35,617 bases of DNA from a virus: IMG/VR virus record IMGVR_UViG_3300028025_002875, positions 1 to 35,617 of that record; one strand, given 5' to 3'. How positions within the stretch are numbered: position 1 is the stretch's first letter; every line of letters starts with the position of its first letter. Of this stretch, positions 7,424-19,043 are shown one piece after another. The notes under the pieces are model-generated. The model saw only the letters and a program-made list of their open reading frames with translations. It was not told the DNA's origin and did no database searches. A program made the position numbers and the translations under genes.

Positions 7424-7894
7424 CTATCCTAGGCTTCCGACTAGATAGTATGCTCCGCCAGATTTAACAATGGTGGCACCAGCATACTGCTTTGCTGTTT
7501 TTAGCGCAGCATCGGCTGAAAATATTGTTATCCCCGACCCAGCGAAGGTAATTTGACCAGAACCTGCTTGAATAAAATTTACGCTATCTCCGTTGGACAA
7601 TACGTCGGGAACAGTGATTGTAATTGCAGATCCGGTTGACCTAATGTAAGTATTTTTATCATTAGATGTCAGAGTGTAGTTGGCAGATTTATCTGTACTA
7701 ACGCTTGTCATAACAGAAGAGCTCATGGTAGTGACTGCCGGGCCTGTTGCACCCGTTGCGCCAGTAGGTCCTGCAACTGTGCTGTTTGCACCAGTCGCTC
7801 CTGTTGCACCAGTTGCTCCAGTCGGTCCGGTAGCACCAACAATCGCTGGCTCCCACTGAGAAGTGTTGGTGTTATAAAACTTTAGCTGACTCAT
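7424..7894 (-). CDS. short collagen-like protein with beta C-terminal knob
   Basis: The protein has 156 residues: a short N-terminal segment (SQLKFYNTNTSQWEPAIV), about 11 GXY triplets of GAT/GPT type broken by NSTVA (residues about 19-53), and a beta-rich domain of about 100 residues ending YYLVGSLG. The C-terminal domain resembles the ends of the products of 13236-15272 and 26456-27313, with a conserved course (sodium-poor, Val/Ile-rich strands, then a final x-L-V-x-G-x-L-x). Such knobs usually drive trimerisation and register of collagen-like triple helices. It sits 10 bp after the large collagen-like gene and 4 bp before the propeller gene, in one likely operon. Confidence 0.82.
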   Translation of the reverse strand: MSQLKFYNTNTSQWEPAIVGATGPTGATGATGATGANSTVAGPTGATGATGPAVTTMSSSVMTSVSTDKSANYTLTSNDKNTYIRSTGSAITITVPDVLSNGDSVNFIQAGSGQITFAGSGITIFSADAALKTAKQYAGATIVKSGGAYYLVGSLG

Positions 7895-7904
7895 TATTTA
7901 ATCC

Positions 7905-9836
7905 TTATCCTACCGGGAATATTACACTTGAAAGCCAACCAGATGTTGAATTTGGAACTACCACACCATCTGTACCAACAGTGACATACGTGATATTTCC
8001 AGTTCCATACTGCTGAACTGGGATGACAGTAGAAAGCGCTGGGCGATAGCCTGATGGCAAAGTAAATGCTCCTGTGCCTGCTGTACCGCCTGTCAGGTTT
8101 CCACGCAAGTAGACAACGTTATTTAATCTGCGATAAGCAACTGCTGCCACTGCTGAGAAGCCGTTGGCCAAAGATGAGACTGAAATCCAACCACTATCTC
8201 CAAGATTTGAAGACGTTACTACACCCGAATCTGTTACCGAGAAAATAGTTTGAGTGTACGCATCGTTTACAATCTCCAGACCGCCAGTAGCATTCATGCG
8301 GATGTGCTTGGCAGGATTTGTTACGCCAGACTTACTGTTAATTAGTTTTAGGATGTCTGACCAACCAGTACCGCCGCCCTGCTCGTTTGCAGATGAAATG
8401 GTTACTGGGTAGTTAGCGCTGTTTGCTGTCTGTGTTGCAGCAAGACCGCCATTTATCACGAGCTTTGCATTATCAAACTCACCATAAATAAGTGGCGTAT
8501 CTGTACCTGAGTTTGCAATATATAGCTTATTAGATCCGGTCTCAGACCCTCCTGCGTTGTATCCTATAGCTACGTTTTTCGAACCTAGATTGGTTTGTAG
8601 CGCATATGTGCCTATGGCTACGTTTCCTTGACCAGAATTATTATTTAGTAGCGTCTGCGATCCGATTGCTACGTTTTCGTCTGCGTTTGCTATTCCAGAA
8701 GCAGCGCTAGTTCCAATTGCAGTATTATTAGTCCCTCCGACTACACTCCCGAGTGCATGCGTACCTACTCCAACGTTGTTAGATCCTGTAGACAATGCGT
8801 CTAAGACTGCATACCCTATCGCAGTATTATTTCCTCCAGAGGTTACAGACTGAAGTGCGGTACGACCGTACGATACACTAGTTCCACTTGCGGGGGTTTT
8901 TCCATAGACTACACCTGTAGTAGTTGCTGATGCATCTACTGTAGGACCTGTTGCGCCTGTTGCACCAGTTGCTCCTGTTGCACCATCCGCACCCGTAGCT
9001 CCATTAGCACCGGTAGGGCCTGCAGCTCCTTCAGGGCCTGTTGGACCTGTTGGCCCCTCACCTACAATTCCGTCTGCATCAGTATCTAGCCACAGAACGT
9101 TAGTGTCGGTAGGGACGTTTGCCTGAGCAATAAAGCCTTCAGCACCAGTAGCTCCAATAGGACCAATATCCCCTTGAGGTCCAGTTGCACCTGTCTCTCC
9201 TGTTGCCCCAGTCGGGCCAGTCGGGCCAGTCGGGCCAGCTACTGTGCTGTCTGCACCAGTAGCACCAGTTGCACCTGTAGCACCCGTAGCACCCGTTGCT
9301 CCAGTAGGACCAACAATCTGACCTGCATCATTCCAGTTTGTGCCATCCCAGACCCACAGGTTGCCGTCTGACTCTACGATGTAAGCATCATTGACAGCCT
9401 GACCAGTGATTGCATCCAGCTCGGTATAGTCTGCGACAGTTCCGAGAAAATTTATAGAAGCACCTTGTGCACCAGTTGGTCCGATATCTCCTTGAATACC
9501 TCCAGGTCCTGCATCACCCTGAGGACCAGTTGCACCAGTAGGTCCTGTCGATCCAGTAGCTCCTGTTGGTCCAGCGGCCCCGGTGGCTCCGGTTGCACCA
9601 GTGGCTCCAGCACCAGTAGCACCAGTTGCACCTGTAGCTCCTGTTGTACCCGTTGCACCAGTGGTTCCAGCACCGGTAGCACCCGTAGCACCCGTAGCAC
9701 CAGTCGGACCAGTTGCACCAACAGCAACACCCTCTACCGCACTCCAAGCGGACCCATCCCACTCCCAGGTGCGGTCATTAGACGTAAACTGTTGGTTTAG
9801 CGTTGGGTTGTCTGGAAAATTGATAGCAGTGGTCAT
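7905..9836 (-). CDS. collagen-like tail fibre with YadA-like head repeats
   Basis: A 643-residue modular fibre. Residues 1-35 are the MAINFP-type head shared with three other proteins here (ending TWEWDGSAW). GXY blocks follow, mostly GAT and GPT, around residues 40-130, 186-245 and 262-305. They are broken by the small module [12 protein letters not shown]...[18 protein letters not shown]. Residues about 310-440 carry [11 protein letters not shown] / NVAIGxxAL repeats like the left-handed beta-roll head repeats of YadA/Hep-Hag adhesins. The C-terminus (about 540-643, [14 protein letters not shown]...LRGNLTGG...FTLPSGYRP) matches the tip pattern common in phage tail fibres. It lies in a unit with the short collagen-like protein and propeller, with a GGTAAAATA element 40 bp upstream. 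A receptor-binding adhesin is the best interpretation. Confidence 0.88.
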   Translation of the reverse strand: MTTAINFPDNPTLNQQFTSNDRTWEWDGSAWSAVEGVAVGATGPTGATGATGATGAGTTGATGTTGATGATGATGAGATGATGATGAAGPTGATGSTGPTGATGPQGDAGPGGIQGDIGPTGAQGASINFLGTVADYTELDAITGQAVNDAYIVESDGNLWVWDGTNWNDAGQIVGPTGATGATGATGATGATGADSTVAGPTGPTGPTGATGETGATGPQGDIGPIGATGAEGFIAQANVPTDTNVLWLDTDADGIVGEGPTGPTGPEGAAGPTGANGATGADGATGATGATGATGPTVDASATTTGVVYGKTPASGTSVSYGRTALQSVTSGGNNTAIGYAVLDALSTGSNNVGVGTHALGSVVGGTNNTAIGTSAASGIANADENVAIGSQTLLNNNSGQGNVAIGTYALQTNLGSKNVAIGYNAGGSETGSNKLYIANSGTDTPLIYGEFDNAKLVINGGLAATQTANSANYPVTISSANEQGGGTGWSDILKLINSKSGVTNPAKHIRMNATGGLEIVNDAYTQTIFSVTDSGVVTSSNLGDSGWISVSSLANGFSAVAAVAYRRLNNVVYLRGNLTGGTAGTGAFTLPSGYRPALSTVIPVQQYGTGNITYVTVGTDGVVVPNSTSGWLSSVIFPVG

Positions 9837-9876
9837 TATCTGTCCTGAGCGTGGGCGGAGATTACTAAGATCTAGC

Positions 9877-9887
9877 TATATTTTACC
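9877..9887 (-). promoter_or_regulatory. GGTAAAATATA promoter-like element, copy A
   Basis: The minus strand carries GGTAAAATATA, 40 bp before the ATG at 9836 in a 79-bp intergenic gap. A 20-bp block around it (plus-strand 9870-9889) is identical to plus-strand 11491-11510 before another fibre gene. The surrounding noncoding sequence differs more, suggesting selection on this element. TAAAAT is a plausible -10 box. Confidence 0.55.
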
Positions 9888-9915
9888 ATAGGACAGCCTT
9901 GGCCAACCTAGGACT

Positions 9916-10725
9916 TTACGCTATATCTACCCAATCGGTGCCATCAAAGCGCTTCCTAGTCTGAATATCTACCCAAGTGGTGCCGTCCAAACGCTTGGCT
10001 ACGGTGTGTTTTACAGCTGCACCGGTTTCGTCTATACGGCTTCCTGGTTCTACGTAGTTGTAGCCCTCGACTGTGACTGTAGTTCCTACAACTTGAGTAC
10101 CAGTCGGGCTATATGAAGAAGCTTTGCCTATATTAGAGTAAATTATTGTGTTTGCTGGGGAGGATCCTAGAGCGTAGGTAAAACCAAGTGACTCGATATT
10201 GCTTTGGGCCGTAGAAAGTGCCTGACCAACCACGTTCGGAACTTCAGCGGTTGGTGGGAAATATGGAGGGAAGTAAGGTGGGAAGTAAGGTGGGAAGTAA
10301 GGTGGGAAGTAAGGGAAAAACGGTGGGAAGTAAGGAGAAGCGAATCCAGAGGAAATTACAATAGTTGCAGAAGCAGATCCAATTAGTGAGCCCATGGATG
10401 CCTCCAGTGTAAACGTGTAGTCTCCACTACCAGCTGGAGCTGTTCTAGTTCCGCCAGAAAAAGTATAAGTTCTGTTTTGGTTTGGTGACCTATAGTCGTA
10501 GCTAAAAGACTGAGCGTTGTTGCTAGTACCACCAATAAATGTAGTTCCAGGCGTTGAGCTGTTGTTATAGCTACCATCGCTACCAAAAGGCTGAAACGTA
10601 TTGCCAGACGTAGTAATAGTGAACGACCAAGTAAATGTTGTAGTATCCCCCGAAGTCGACGCATTAACCGTGTAGTTAAGTTTGTGTTGAGACCTCGGGC
10701 TAAAGGATGACGTGGTACTGGCCAT
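9916..10725 (-). CDS. virion protein with Ig-like, YFPP-repeat and PASTA regions
   Basis: A 269-residue protein. Residues about 12-126 are a beta-sandwich, Ig/PKD-like, rich in Ser/Thr. Residues 130-158 are an aromatic polyproline stalk of (Y/F)FPP tetrads. Residues about 160-222 (VPNVVGQALSTAQSNIESLGF...GTQVVGTTVTV) fit a PASTA domain: the VPNVVG start, the helix, then P-G-x-V-x-x-G-x-x-V strands. The last 26 residues are an imperfect duplication, KRLDGTTWVDI and KRFDGTDWVDI. PASTA domains bind peptidoglycan fragments in Ser/Thr kinases and penicillin-binding proteins of Gram-positive bacteria, so this virion protein may bind the host cell wall. There is no signal peptide or membrane segment. 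It starts 5 bp after the collagen-like gene at 10731. Confidence 0.83.
   Translation of the reverse strand: MASTTSSFSPRSQHKLNYTVNASTSGDTTTFTWSFTITTSGNTFQPFGSDGSYNNSSTPGTTFIGGTSNNAQSFSYDYRSPNQNRTYTFSGGTRTAPAGSGDYTFTLEASMGSLIGSASATIVISSGFASPYFPPFFPYFPPYFPPYFPPYFPPYFPPTAEVPNVVGQALSTAQSNIESLGFTYALGSSPANTIIYSNIGKASSYSPTGTQVVGTTVTVEGYNYVEPGSRIDETGAAVKHTVAKRLDGTTWVDIQTRKRFDGTDWVDIA
10257..10337 (-). repeat. 12-bp tandem repeat encoding YFPP stalk
   Basis: The plus strand carries tandem copies of ggtgggaagtaa with a few variants (gggaaaaac). On the coding strand they give Tyr-Phe-Pro-Pro. The same DNA unit appears in the gene at 25129-26430, about 15 kb away, suggesting a shared origin and copy-number change by slippage. 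Confidence 0.85.
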
Positions 10726-10730
10726 TTAAA

Positions 10731-11483
<753 letters not shown>

Positions 11484-11497
11484 TTACTGAATCTAGC

Positions 11498-11508
11498 TAT
11501 ATTTTACC
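11498..11508 (-). promoter_or_regulatory. GGTAAAATATA promoter-like element, copy B
   Basis: The minus strand reads GGTAAAATATA, 42 bp before the ATG at 11456. It shares a 20-bp identical block with copy A and lies in the 98-bp gap after the stop of the gene at 11555. Position and conservation support a promoter for the two-gene unit 11456-9916. Confidence 0.55.
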
Positions 11509-11554
11509 ATGATTAGCAATCAAGAGACGAGAGCGGCCTCACGGGGATTGTTAC

Positions 11555-11890
11555 TTAGAAGGCTCTTAAACCTCTAGTCAAAACGTCTATTTCTGCAGTT
11601 GTAAGGCCTAGGGACTGCAATTTAGTTATTAAAGTCTGAGGGGCGTCTCTTCTTTCAATTTCTAATTCAGTTAAGTCTCTGACTGCCCAGACTTGACGCC
11701 AAGTCCCGTCTATCTGCTGAGGTGCGGCTTCATAGACAATCTGATCTTCCCCTGCTTCTAGGCTCATAGGGGTCTCGGTAACCTGGTTCCAACCTTCAGG
11801 AAGCTGATCTCCTAGGGCCCAAGTAGGTTGTACTATTTGAACGTCTCCAATGTGCCTAGGGTATTCACCTAGTGGTCCTATAAATAACAT
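11555..11890 (-). CDS. putative tail-fibre assembly protein
   Basis: A 111-residue protein beginning MLFIGPLGEYPRHIGDVQ. Its course, a short beta-rich N-terminus, then WRQVWAVRDLTELEIERRDAP and a helical end, recalls small tail-fibre assembly or chaperone proteins encoded after phage fibres, which often carry a W-x-V-R-D-L-T/E-x-x-x-R pattern. I chose the ATG at 11890 because AAGGA lies 7 nt upstream; a GTG two codons earlier (11896) would put that site too close. It follows the propeller gene at 11901 and closes the transcription unit that begins at 17526. The function is inferred from place and pattern only. Confidence 0.7.
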   Translation of the reverse strand: MLFIGPLGEYPRHIGDVQIVQPTWALGDQLPEGWNQVTETPMSLEAGEDQIVYEAAPQQIDGTWRQVWAVRDLTELEIERRDAPQTLITKLQSLGLTTAEIDVLTRGLRAF

Positions 11891-11900
11891 ATTCACTTCC

Positions 11901-13235
11901 TTACTGTAGGTTTACGTTGTATTTCGCTGCGATATTAAAAGGTTCTGATGTCATAGTTGCGTCTGAAACGGTGTGCGGAGTCGAGTCAAAAGATCTTCCA
12001 GTTGCGCTGTGCGCATAGGAGGTTGTGTGGGATGTCATATCCGAGGCTCTATAGGTTATTTGGCCTCCAGATAGTGGATAAGTACCTGTCAGACTTCCAT
12101 CCGTAGGAAGCACTGCAATGATTCCAGCTGTCGATCCTCCCATTCCATAGCCATTTATGTATATTTTATCTGCAACTACTTCTATTTTTAGGCTGTATGT
12201 GTAACCAGGAGATCCTATAGTTCTTTGCCAGATAACAGTGCCACTTGAATCATATTTTACTATAAAAGTTTCCTGCGAGTTTGCGGTGTACTCGTCTGTA
12301 GCTCCTAAAACGTAGAGATTATCAGAACTATCAAAAGCAACATCTCTGGTTTCGTTTGCCGTTATCCCTCTTTGCCAGAGTAAAGAACCTGAAGAGTTGT
12401 ATTTAGCTACTACCCCCACTCGGCCATAAGTTTGGTCGTAGGTGTACCCCGTCATGTAAAAATTTCCTGAAGAGTCAGTGCTAAGGCCATACACGTTAAC
12501 ATACCCAGCATAAGCATTGTATAGCCCTCTTTGCCAAATAATATTTCCAGAAGGGTCGCACTTCACTATTAAAGCTTGACTGACCCCGCCGCCGCCGCCT
12601 GGTACAGCGGTCTCCCCTGACAGAGCTATATTCCCCTGATAGTCGACTAAAGCTCTAGCATAGGAAGATCTGCCAAACTCTTCAAAAGTTCCTGCAACAT
12701 TTCTAATCCCTCTTTGCCACTGAAGTACTCCAGACGAGTTAAATTTAAAAACAATAGGACCTCCGGTATCTCCAAAGTCATTGCCAGAGAGATAGGAGTT
12801 CCCAGACGAGTCCGAGGCCATTTTGCCAAAAAATAGACCTATAGATGTAGAGGCGTTTTTAATTACCATTTTTTGCCATAGGACGTTACCGTTTGTGTCG
12901 TACTTTACTGCTCCACCTCTATATGATGGGATGTTACCATTTACTGTAAATCCTAGATATCCGTTTCCAGAGCTGTCATATGCTCCTTGCAGAAATGCAG
13001 TATATATTGTGCTATCTGCAGAATAAGTAAGTTTTTTAGCCCAAGGAGTGGTGCTATTTGACTCCGAGTACTTTACCAAAACCCCTAGGTCAAAAGGGGC
13101 AATATAGTGACTACCTGATAGCAGTCTATTGCTGGAGCTATCTTGATTTGAAAACGTAAAACTATTTATAGAAAACTGTTTTATATAGTACTTGTTAGTG
13201 CTATCCAAAAAAGACGTAAGTCCTAGACCTAACAT
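11901..13235 (-). CDS. SBBP/PQQ-like beta-propeller virion protein
   Basis: A 444-residue protein with at least six blades. Each has a D-S-S-G-N-x-Y strand (for example DSSGNSYLSGN, DSSGNFYMTGY, DSSDNLYVLGA) and a KY(D/N)SSGxxxWQR strand (VKYDSSGTVIWQRT, AKYNSSGSLLWQRG). This is the pattern of SBBP and PQQ-like propellers, which form 6-8 bladed rings and bind sugars or proteins. The last 70 residues (TYRASDMTSHTTSYAHS) leave the pattern and may be a tip. It is unrelated in repeat sequence to the WSSGFGTKY propeller at 6391. Its ATG abuts the TAA of the collagen-like gene with no gap, so the two are probably made together. Role in host binding is inferred. Confidence 0.83.
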   Translation of the reverse strand: MLGLGLTSFLDSTNKYYIKQFSINSFTFSNQDSSSNRLLSGSHYIAPFDLGVLVKYSESNSTTPWAKKLTYSADSTIYTAFLQGAYDSSGNGYLGFTVNGNIPSYRGGAVKYDTNGNVLWQKMVIKNASTSIGLFFGKMASDSSGNSYLSGNDFGDTGGPIVFKFNSSGVLQWQRGIRNVAGTFEEFGRSSYARALVDYQGNIALSGETAVPGGGGGVSQALIVKCDPSGNIIWQRGLYNAYAGYVNVYGLSTDSSGNFYMTGYTYDQTYGRVGVVAKYNSSGSLLWQRGITANETRDVAFDSSDNLYVLGATDEYTANSQETFIVKYDSSGTVIWQRTIGSPGYTYSLKIEVVADKIYINGYGMGGSTAGIIAVLPTDGSLTGTYPLSGGQITYRASDMTSHTTSYAHSATGRSFDSTPHTVSDATMTSEPFNIAAKYNVNLQ

Positions 13236-15271
13236 TTAGTACCCTAGATCGCCGATAAGCACGTATGTATTCGTAGCTACACACTTGACTGTTGCAGCTG
13301 AGTACAAGGTTGCAGTCTTTAGTCTTCCCTCTTTAGAGTTTAAAGTATTTCCAGCTCCCGCAGTGAACGTAATCTGAGCGGCATTTAACTGTAGGAAGTC
13401 CATCTGCTGACCAACAAGCAAGTTGCTTACTGTCACGGCTAGGGCTCCCGAGTTTGTCACGAGCTTACCTGCATCTGCCAAAAGAGTTGTGTAGGTTGTT
13501 GTTGGAGTAATTATTGTTTGAGTTGACGAGAACCCGCCATCCGCTCCGGTCGCGCCAGTAGCTCCAGTTGCACCTGTTGGGCCAGCTACTGTGCTGTCTG
13601 CACCAGTTGCGCCCGTTGCACCTGTAGCACCAGTTGCACCAGTTGCACCTGTTGCACCTGTTGGGCCAGCTACTGTGCTGTCTGCACCAGTTGCGCCCGT
13701 TGCACCTGTAGCACCAGTAGCTCCAGTCGGACCAGTAGGGCCAATATCTCCCTGAATACCGCCAGGGCCGTCAGAGCCTGTAGCGCCAGTCGCTCCTGTT
13801 GGACCAACAATCTGACCTGCATCATTCCAGTTTGTGCCATCCCAGACCCACAAATTACCGTCTGACTCAACGATGTAGGCATCGTTCACGGCCTGACCAG
13901 TAATTGCGTCAAGTGCGTTGTAGTCAGCAACCGATCCCGCGAAGTTGATTGATACACCCTGAGCACCAGTAGCACCTGTTGCGCCCGTAGGACCAGTCAC
14001 ACCAGTTGCACCAGTAGGTCCAATAGCACCTGTTACCTCAACCCAAAAGCCGTCGTAGTAAATATAAATTGCACCATCGTCGGTATTAAACCAAATGTCG
14101 CCAGCAACTGGGCTACTTGGAGGGGTAGATCCTAATTTATAGACACCGTCTGCTCCAGTTGGTCCAGTGGCTCCAGTTGGACCTGTTGGTCCTGGAACAG
14201 TTGAGTCAGCGCCTGTCGCTCCAGTCGCTCCTGTTGCACCTTCATTTCCTTGCTGACCTTGAATACCCTCGGGACCAGTTGGACCAATTTCACCTTGAAT
14301 ACCTTGCTCGCCCTGGATACCCTGGATACCCTGAATGCCTTGATCGCCTTGAATACCTTGCTCTCCCGTTGAGCCTGTCGCGCCAGTCGCTCCAGTTGCC
14401 CCCGTAGGACCAACGTCACCTTGAGCACCTTGTGATCCAGTTGCTCCAACTTCACCCTGAAGTCCAGTTGCACCCGTTGCTCCCTTAGGGATCCAAATCT
14501 CCCACTGCCCGTTGGTTAAATAGTCAATCGGGTCACCAAGCTGCCCGCTTGCCTTAGCAAGATAGAGCTGCCCGTCAGAGCCTCGCGCTACTGCAATATC
14601 AGGTTGATATCCAGAGTTTGGGTTATAGTTTCCTAAGTAGTAAATTCCAAATGAGTCACCCTGAGATCCAGTAGATCCAGTTGCACCAGTTGGACCAGTC
14701 TCTCCTGTAGTCCCTTGAACACCTTCAGCTGCAATCAGAGTCCAGAATGTTCCTTCTGCAGGAGTATCTCCAACGTTACCCCCATTAGAGTTAAGCCGAT
14801 ACCAGGTTTGGCCTTCGTATGTAGCCACATCGCCAGTAGCGTAGGCTGTCCCCCCGCCATAAGCTCCAGTAAAGTTCCACAAAGCATCTGCACCAGTAGC
14901 GCCGGTTGGGCCTGTTGCTCCAGTAGCTCCGGTCGCTCCTGTTGGACCAACAATCTGGCCTACGTTATCCCACGCAGAACCGTCCCAGACATATAGATCA
15001 CCGTCAGCATCGACAATATATGCATCATTAACTTCTTGTCCGGTTGATGGAAGACTTGCAACATTAGCTACTGTTCCGTGTAGAACAATTGAGGCACCCT
15101 GAGCACCTGTTGCACCAGTTGGACCAACTGATCCAGTTGCTCCCGTAGCGCCAGTTGGGCCAACTACGCCTGCACGAACAACGGTCCAAGTCTCTCCGTC
15201 CCACTTCCATTTAGTGGAGCCAACTACATACTCGTCATCTACTGATGGATTGTCTGGAAAATTAATAGCCA

Positions 15272-15272
<1 letters not shown>
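13236..15272 (-). CDS. large collagen-like fibre with chitin-binding-like inserts
   Basis: A 678-residue mosaic. The MAINFP head (residues 1-34, KWKWDGETW) is followed by many GXY blocks of GAT/GPT and GIQGEQG type. Between them are recurring small modules. Two are of the type [23 protein letters not shown]. One, about residues 140-192, is [19 protein letters not shown]...FWTLIA, like carbohydrate-binding module 5/12 (chitin-binding). One is [22 protein letters not shown]. The C-terminal 90 residues ([17 protein letters not shown]...[13 protein letters not shown]) resemble the knobs of the products at 7424 and 26456. The start overlaps the upstream stop as TAATG. Near position 13567-13718 the gene holds a perfect 68-bp direct repeat. 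It is best read as a long trimeric adhesin with sugar-binding beads. Confidence 0.87.
13567..13718. repeat. perfect 68-bp direct repeat inside a collagen-like gene
   Basis: Positions 13567-13634 and 13651-13718 read as identical, offset by 84 bp (28 codons), so a change of copy number keeps the frame and the GXY phase. It includes the GPTVA-type break (STVAGPTG). This looks like a recent unit duplication. Confidence 0.85.
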
Positions 15273-17163
<1,891 letters not shown>

Positions 17164-17164
<1 letters not shown>

Positions 17165-17526
17165 TATTTAGTTACCTCGGCTCTAACAGTTAGGTTACCT
17201 TGAATTATTTTTGTGACCGTTCCTGTTGATGTCTCTGTAAGTTCTAGATCGTGAACATATTTGCCAGGCTCTAAAGCTGCAGTCTGGGTGGGGCTGGCTA
17301 TAACTAACACGGTGCCAGCTAAAGCGTTAATCTCTAGGCCACCATTAGAAGTTGTCAGGGTTAATACAATGCTTGTGGAGTCTGTTTTCTCTCGAATATG
17401 CATTACTCCGGTATACCCAGTAAGCGTTACTGGTGCTTTAGCAGAGCTTTTAAGCCCGATTGAGCGCAAAAGGGTAGCGCCTTGATCGACAATAATGTCA
17501 TAAACGTTTGTGGTAGCGCAATACAC
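17164..17526 (-). CDS. baseplate/fibre-base beta-sandwich protein
   Basis: A 120-residue protein: [18 protein letters not shown], then G-x-x-x-x-M-x-I-R-E at about residues 40-46, and a C-terminal [31 protein letters not shown]. This order (QG-x-x-F/L, G-x-x-x-R-M-x-I-R, YDLEL...V-x-x-L-x-G-x-V-x-V) is a recurrent small structural protein of tailed phages, often before tail-fibre genes, with an N-terminal BppU-like fold. I recognise the pattern but not a named family. The start is GTG with AGGGA 5 nt upstream. It is the first gene of the long leftward fibre unit, 29 bp after a GGTAAAATATA element, and probably anchors the fibres encoded next. Confidence 0.75.
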
Positions 17527-17554
17527 GGGAGTCCCTAAATTATAGGCGGTCTCT

Positions 17555-17565
17555 TATATTTTACC
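17555..17565 (-). promoter_or_regulatory. GGTAAAATATA promoter-like element, copy C
   Basis: The minus strand reads GGTAAAATATA, 28-29 bp before the GTG at 17526, in the 64-bp gap separating the fibre unit from the oxygenase cluster. A second AT box, TATAAT, follows on the same strand (plus-strand 17538-17543). Either could be the -10 box of the promoter for the 17526-11555 unit. Confidence 0.5.
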
Positions 17566-17590
17566 CGATATAGGGCATAATGATTGTTTC

Positions 17591-18298
17591 TTAATAACTT
17601 GGCATATTGGTAGAAGGCTGATATCCTTCACGTTCGCCTACACCGTACCCGTCGGGGAGTAGGGCAATTTCTGCTTGGGTACGGTTACGCTTCCACCCGG
17701 TTCCGATGTGGTATTTCTCCCCCTGCCTGATTTCAGTCGAAGAGTGGTAAAAAGGTTTTACACAAGGGAATATGACTAAACTGCCAGGAACTGCCTTAAT
17801 GAGCAAGTCTTGCTCTGGAAACCAGAGGTCACCGCCAACCTTATTGTTATTTAGGTATATCAGTCCAGTGCAAATAGGGTCCACTACTCGGTCATAATCA
17901 TCGTCTACGTGCGGCCCCATCATCTCACCAGTTTTGTAGTGAAAAGACGCTATGTCGGTCATTAATTCCGTGCTTTGATGGTTAATCCCCAGTTGATCAA
18001 AGTAGTATTTACCAGCTTCGTCAAATATGGTTCTGACTTTTAAATAAAACTCACGAACCTCTTGATTTTTTGTATTTGATAGGTTATCGAAGGTGGACAT
18101 TCGCTTTGTACCGTAGACGTGTGGGGTAGCATCAGATGTCTGCCACGGTCCTAGTTTATGGAACACATCCTGATTCTCGGTCTCTAGAAGCTCGTCCATG
18201 TTTTTGTGCATATAAATTGCATACTCTGGATCGTCTAAAATACCTTCAAAATAGAAGATGCGCTCGGCGTAAACAGTTACTTTTGATGGGTCAATCAT
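17591..18298 (-). CDS. 2-oxoglutarate/Fe(II) oxygenase, divergent member
   Basis: A 235-residue double-stranded beta-helix oxygenase of the prolyl-4-hydroxylase type. Metal ligands are H130-V-D132 (GPHVDDDY) and H185 (FYHSS); K195 in GEKYHIGTGW would bind 2-oxoglutarate. The conserved strand after the HxD is IYLNNNKVGGDLWFP, a degenerate form of the YLNDDYEGGEL seen in the seven relatives. I start at ATG 18298, where GGGAGAG precedes it and the residues before it (in the longer open frame to 18520) overlap the neighbour and look non-native. It is the last of the array, 16 bp after the previous gene. The substrate is unknown; these enzymes hydroxylate proline, lysine, aspartate or small molecules, releasing succinate and CO2. 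Confidence 0.86.
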   Translation of the reverse strand: MIDPSKVTVYAERIFYFEGILDDPEYAIYMHKNMDELLETENQDVFHKLGPWQTSDATPHVYGTKRMSTFDNLSNTKNQEVREFYLKVRTIFDEAGKYYFDQLGINHQSTELMTDIASFHYKTGEMMGPHVDDDYDRVVDPICTGLIYLNNNKVGGDLWFPEQDLLIKAVPGSLVIFPCVKPFYHSSTEIRQGEKYHIGTGWKRNRTQAEIALLPDGYGVGEREGYQPSTNMPSY

Positions 18299-18314
18299 CG
18301 CTCTCCCAAGCTGC

Positions 18315-19004
18315 TTAAGCGTTTTTATTTCCAGCGGCCCACTGGCGCTTCTGCTCGTCTTGACGAGTGCGCTCGTAGGCAATCTCTTCTTCCATCTGCT
18401 GCAACTCTTCTTCGGTATACACCGAGTCAATGTAGTCCCAGAAGCCGACAATTGTAAATCTAGTTCCAGCCATGATTTCGTTGATGCGGTGAATATTTTC
18501 AATTCCGCCAGGGAAGGCAATCAAACTGCCCTGAGGAAGCTTTACGGTCAAATCGTAGTCACGAAACTCCAGCTCCCCACCCTCGTAGTCGTCATTCAAG
18601 TAGAGAACACTGGCAAATTTATTATTACGCCAAGCTGTTGGATTTCCTTCAATGTCAGAGCTGTCTGAGTGCCAACGTGCAAAAGCACCTACTGGCCACT
18701 TCTGAGCGTGCGCGCTGTTTAGTTTAACTCCACGGTTGTACGCAGCTTCGATAGCTGCCCGGATATGTTCTGGAAGCCAGCGAAAATAGTCCTTGTGTAG
18801 ATCTTCTAGACCAGAGCGATTTAAAGCGTCCTGCTCAATCATCAAAGCCATACCTAGGGAGTCATAAAAACAAGTCTGCATCCAGTGACCAGAATTTGTT
18901 CCTTGATCCTCAAAAAAGTCGATGATCTTATTGCACTCTTCTGGGCTAAGGAACCCTGGGTACGTGACAACGTCATCTTTAAGCCATACTGGTTCTGGAA
19001 ACAT
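18315..19004 (-). CDS. 2-oxoglutarate/Fe(II) oxygenase (type A, copy 2)
   Basis: A 229-residue prolyl-4-hydroxylase-like enzyme. H112-S-D114 (WHSDSSD), H172 (ENIHRI) and R182 (TRFTIVGFW) are the iron ligands and 2-oxoglutarate anchor. The strand YLNDDYEGGELEF follows the HxD. It is a close relative of the product of 19849-20580: both have NSAHAQKW/NTSHAQKW, HSD(S/N)SD...GNPTA and a charged helical tail ending AAGNKNA/KNGNKYA. The ATG has AGTAGG 6 nt upstream. The 39-bp gap before it holds a palindromic AGTATACT (19034-19041) and AT-rich sequence, so a secondary promoter is possible. Confidence 0.9.
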   Translation of the reverse strand: MFPEPVWLKDDVVTYPGFLSPEECNKIIDFFEDQGTNSGHWMQTCFYDSLGMALMIEQDALNRSGLEDLHKDYFRWLPEHIRAAIEAAYNRGVKLNSAHAQKWPVGAFARWHSDSSDIEGNPTAWRNNKFASVLYLNDDYEGGELEFRDYDLTVKLPQGSLIAFPGGIENIHRINEIMAGTRFTIVGFWDYIDSVYTEEELQQMEEEIAYERTRQDEQKRQWAAGNKNA

Positions 19005-19043
19005 CTTTAACCTACTTTACTCTCTAAACTATAAGTATACTAT

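Noticed and set aside
9583-9891. Plus-strand open frames rich in APVAPV repeats opposite collagen-like genes
   Set aside because: They are antisense images of the GAT/GPT codons and lack ribosome sites or gene-like ends. The same happens opposite 13236, 15272 and 10731.
10257-10337. Regularly spaced short DNA repeats as a CRISPR array
   Set aside because: The 12-bp units are directly adjacent with no spacers, and they translate in frame to YFPP. They are coding repeats.
18299-18520. N-terminal extension of the oxygenase at 17591-18298
   Set aside because: The 74 extra residues lie over the neighbouring gene, are basic and unlike relatives, and the ATG at 18298 has a strong Shine-Dalgarno.
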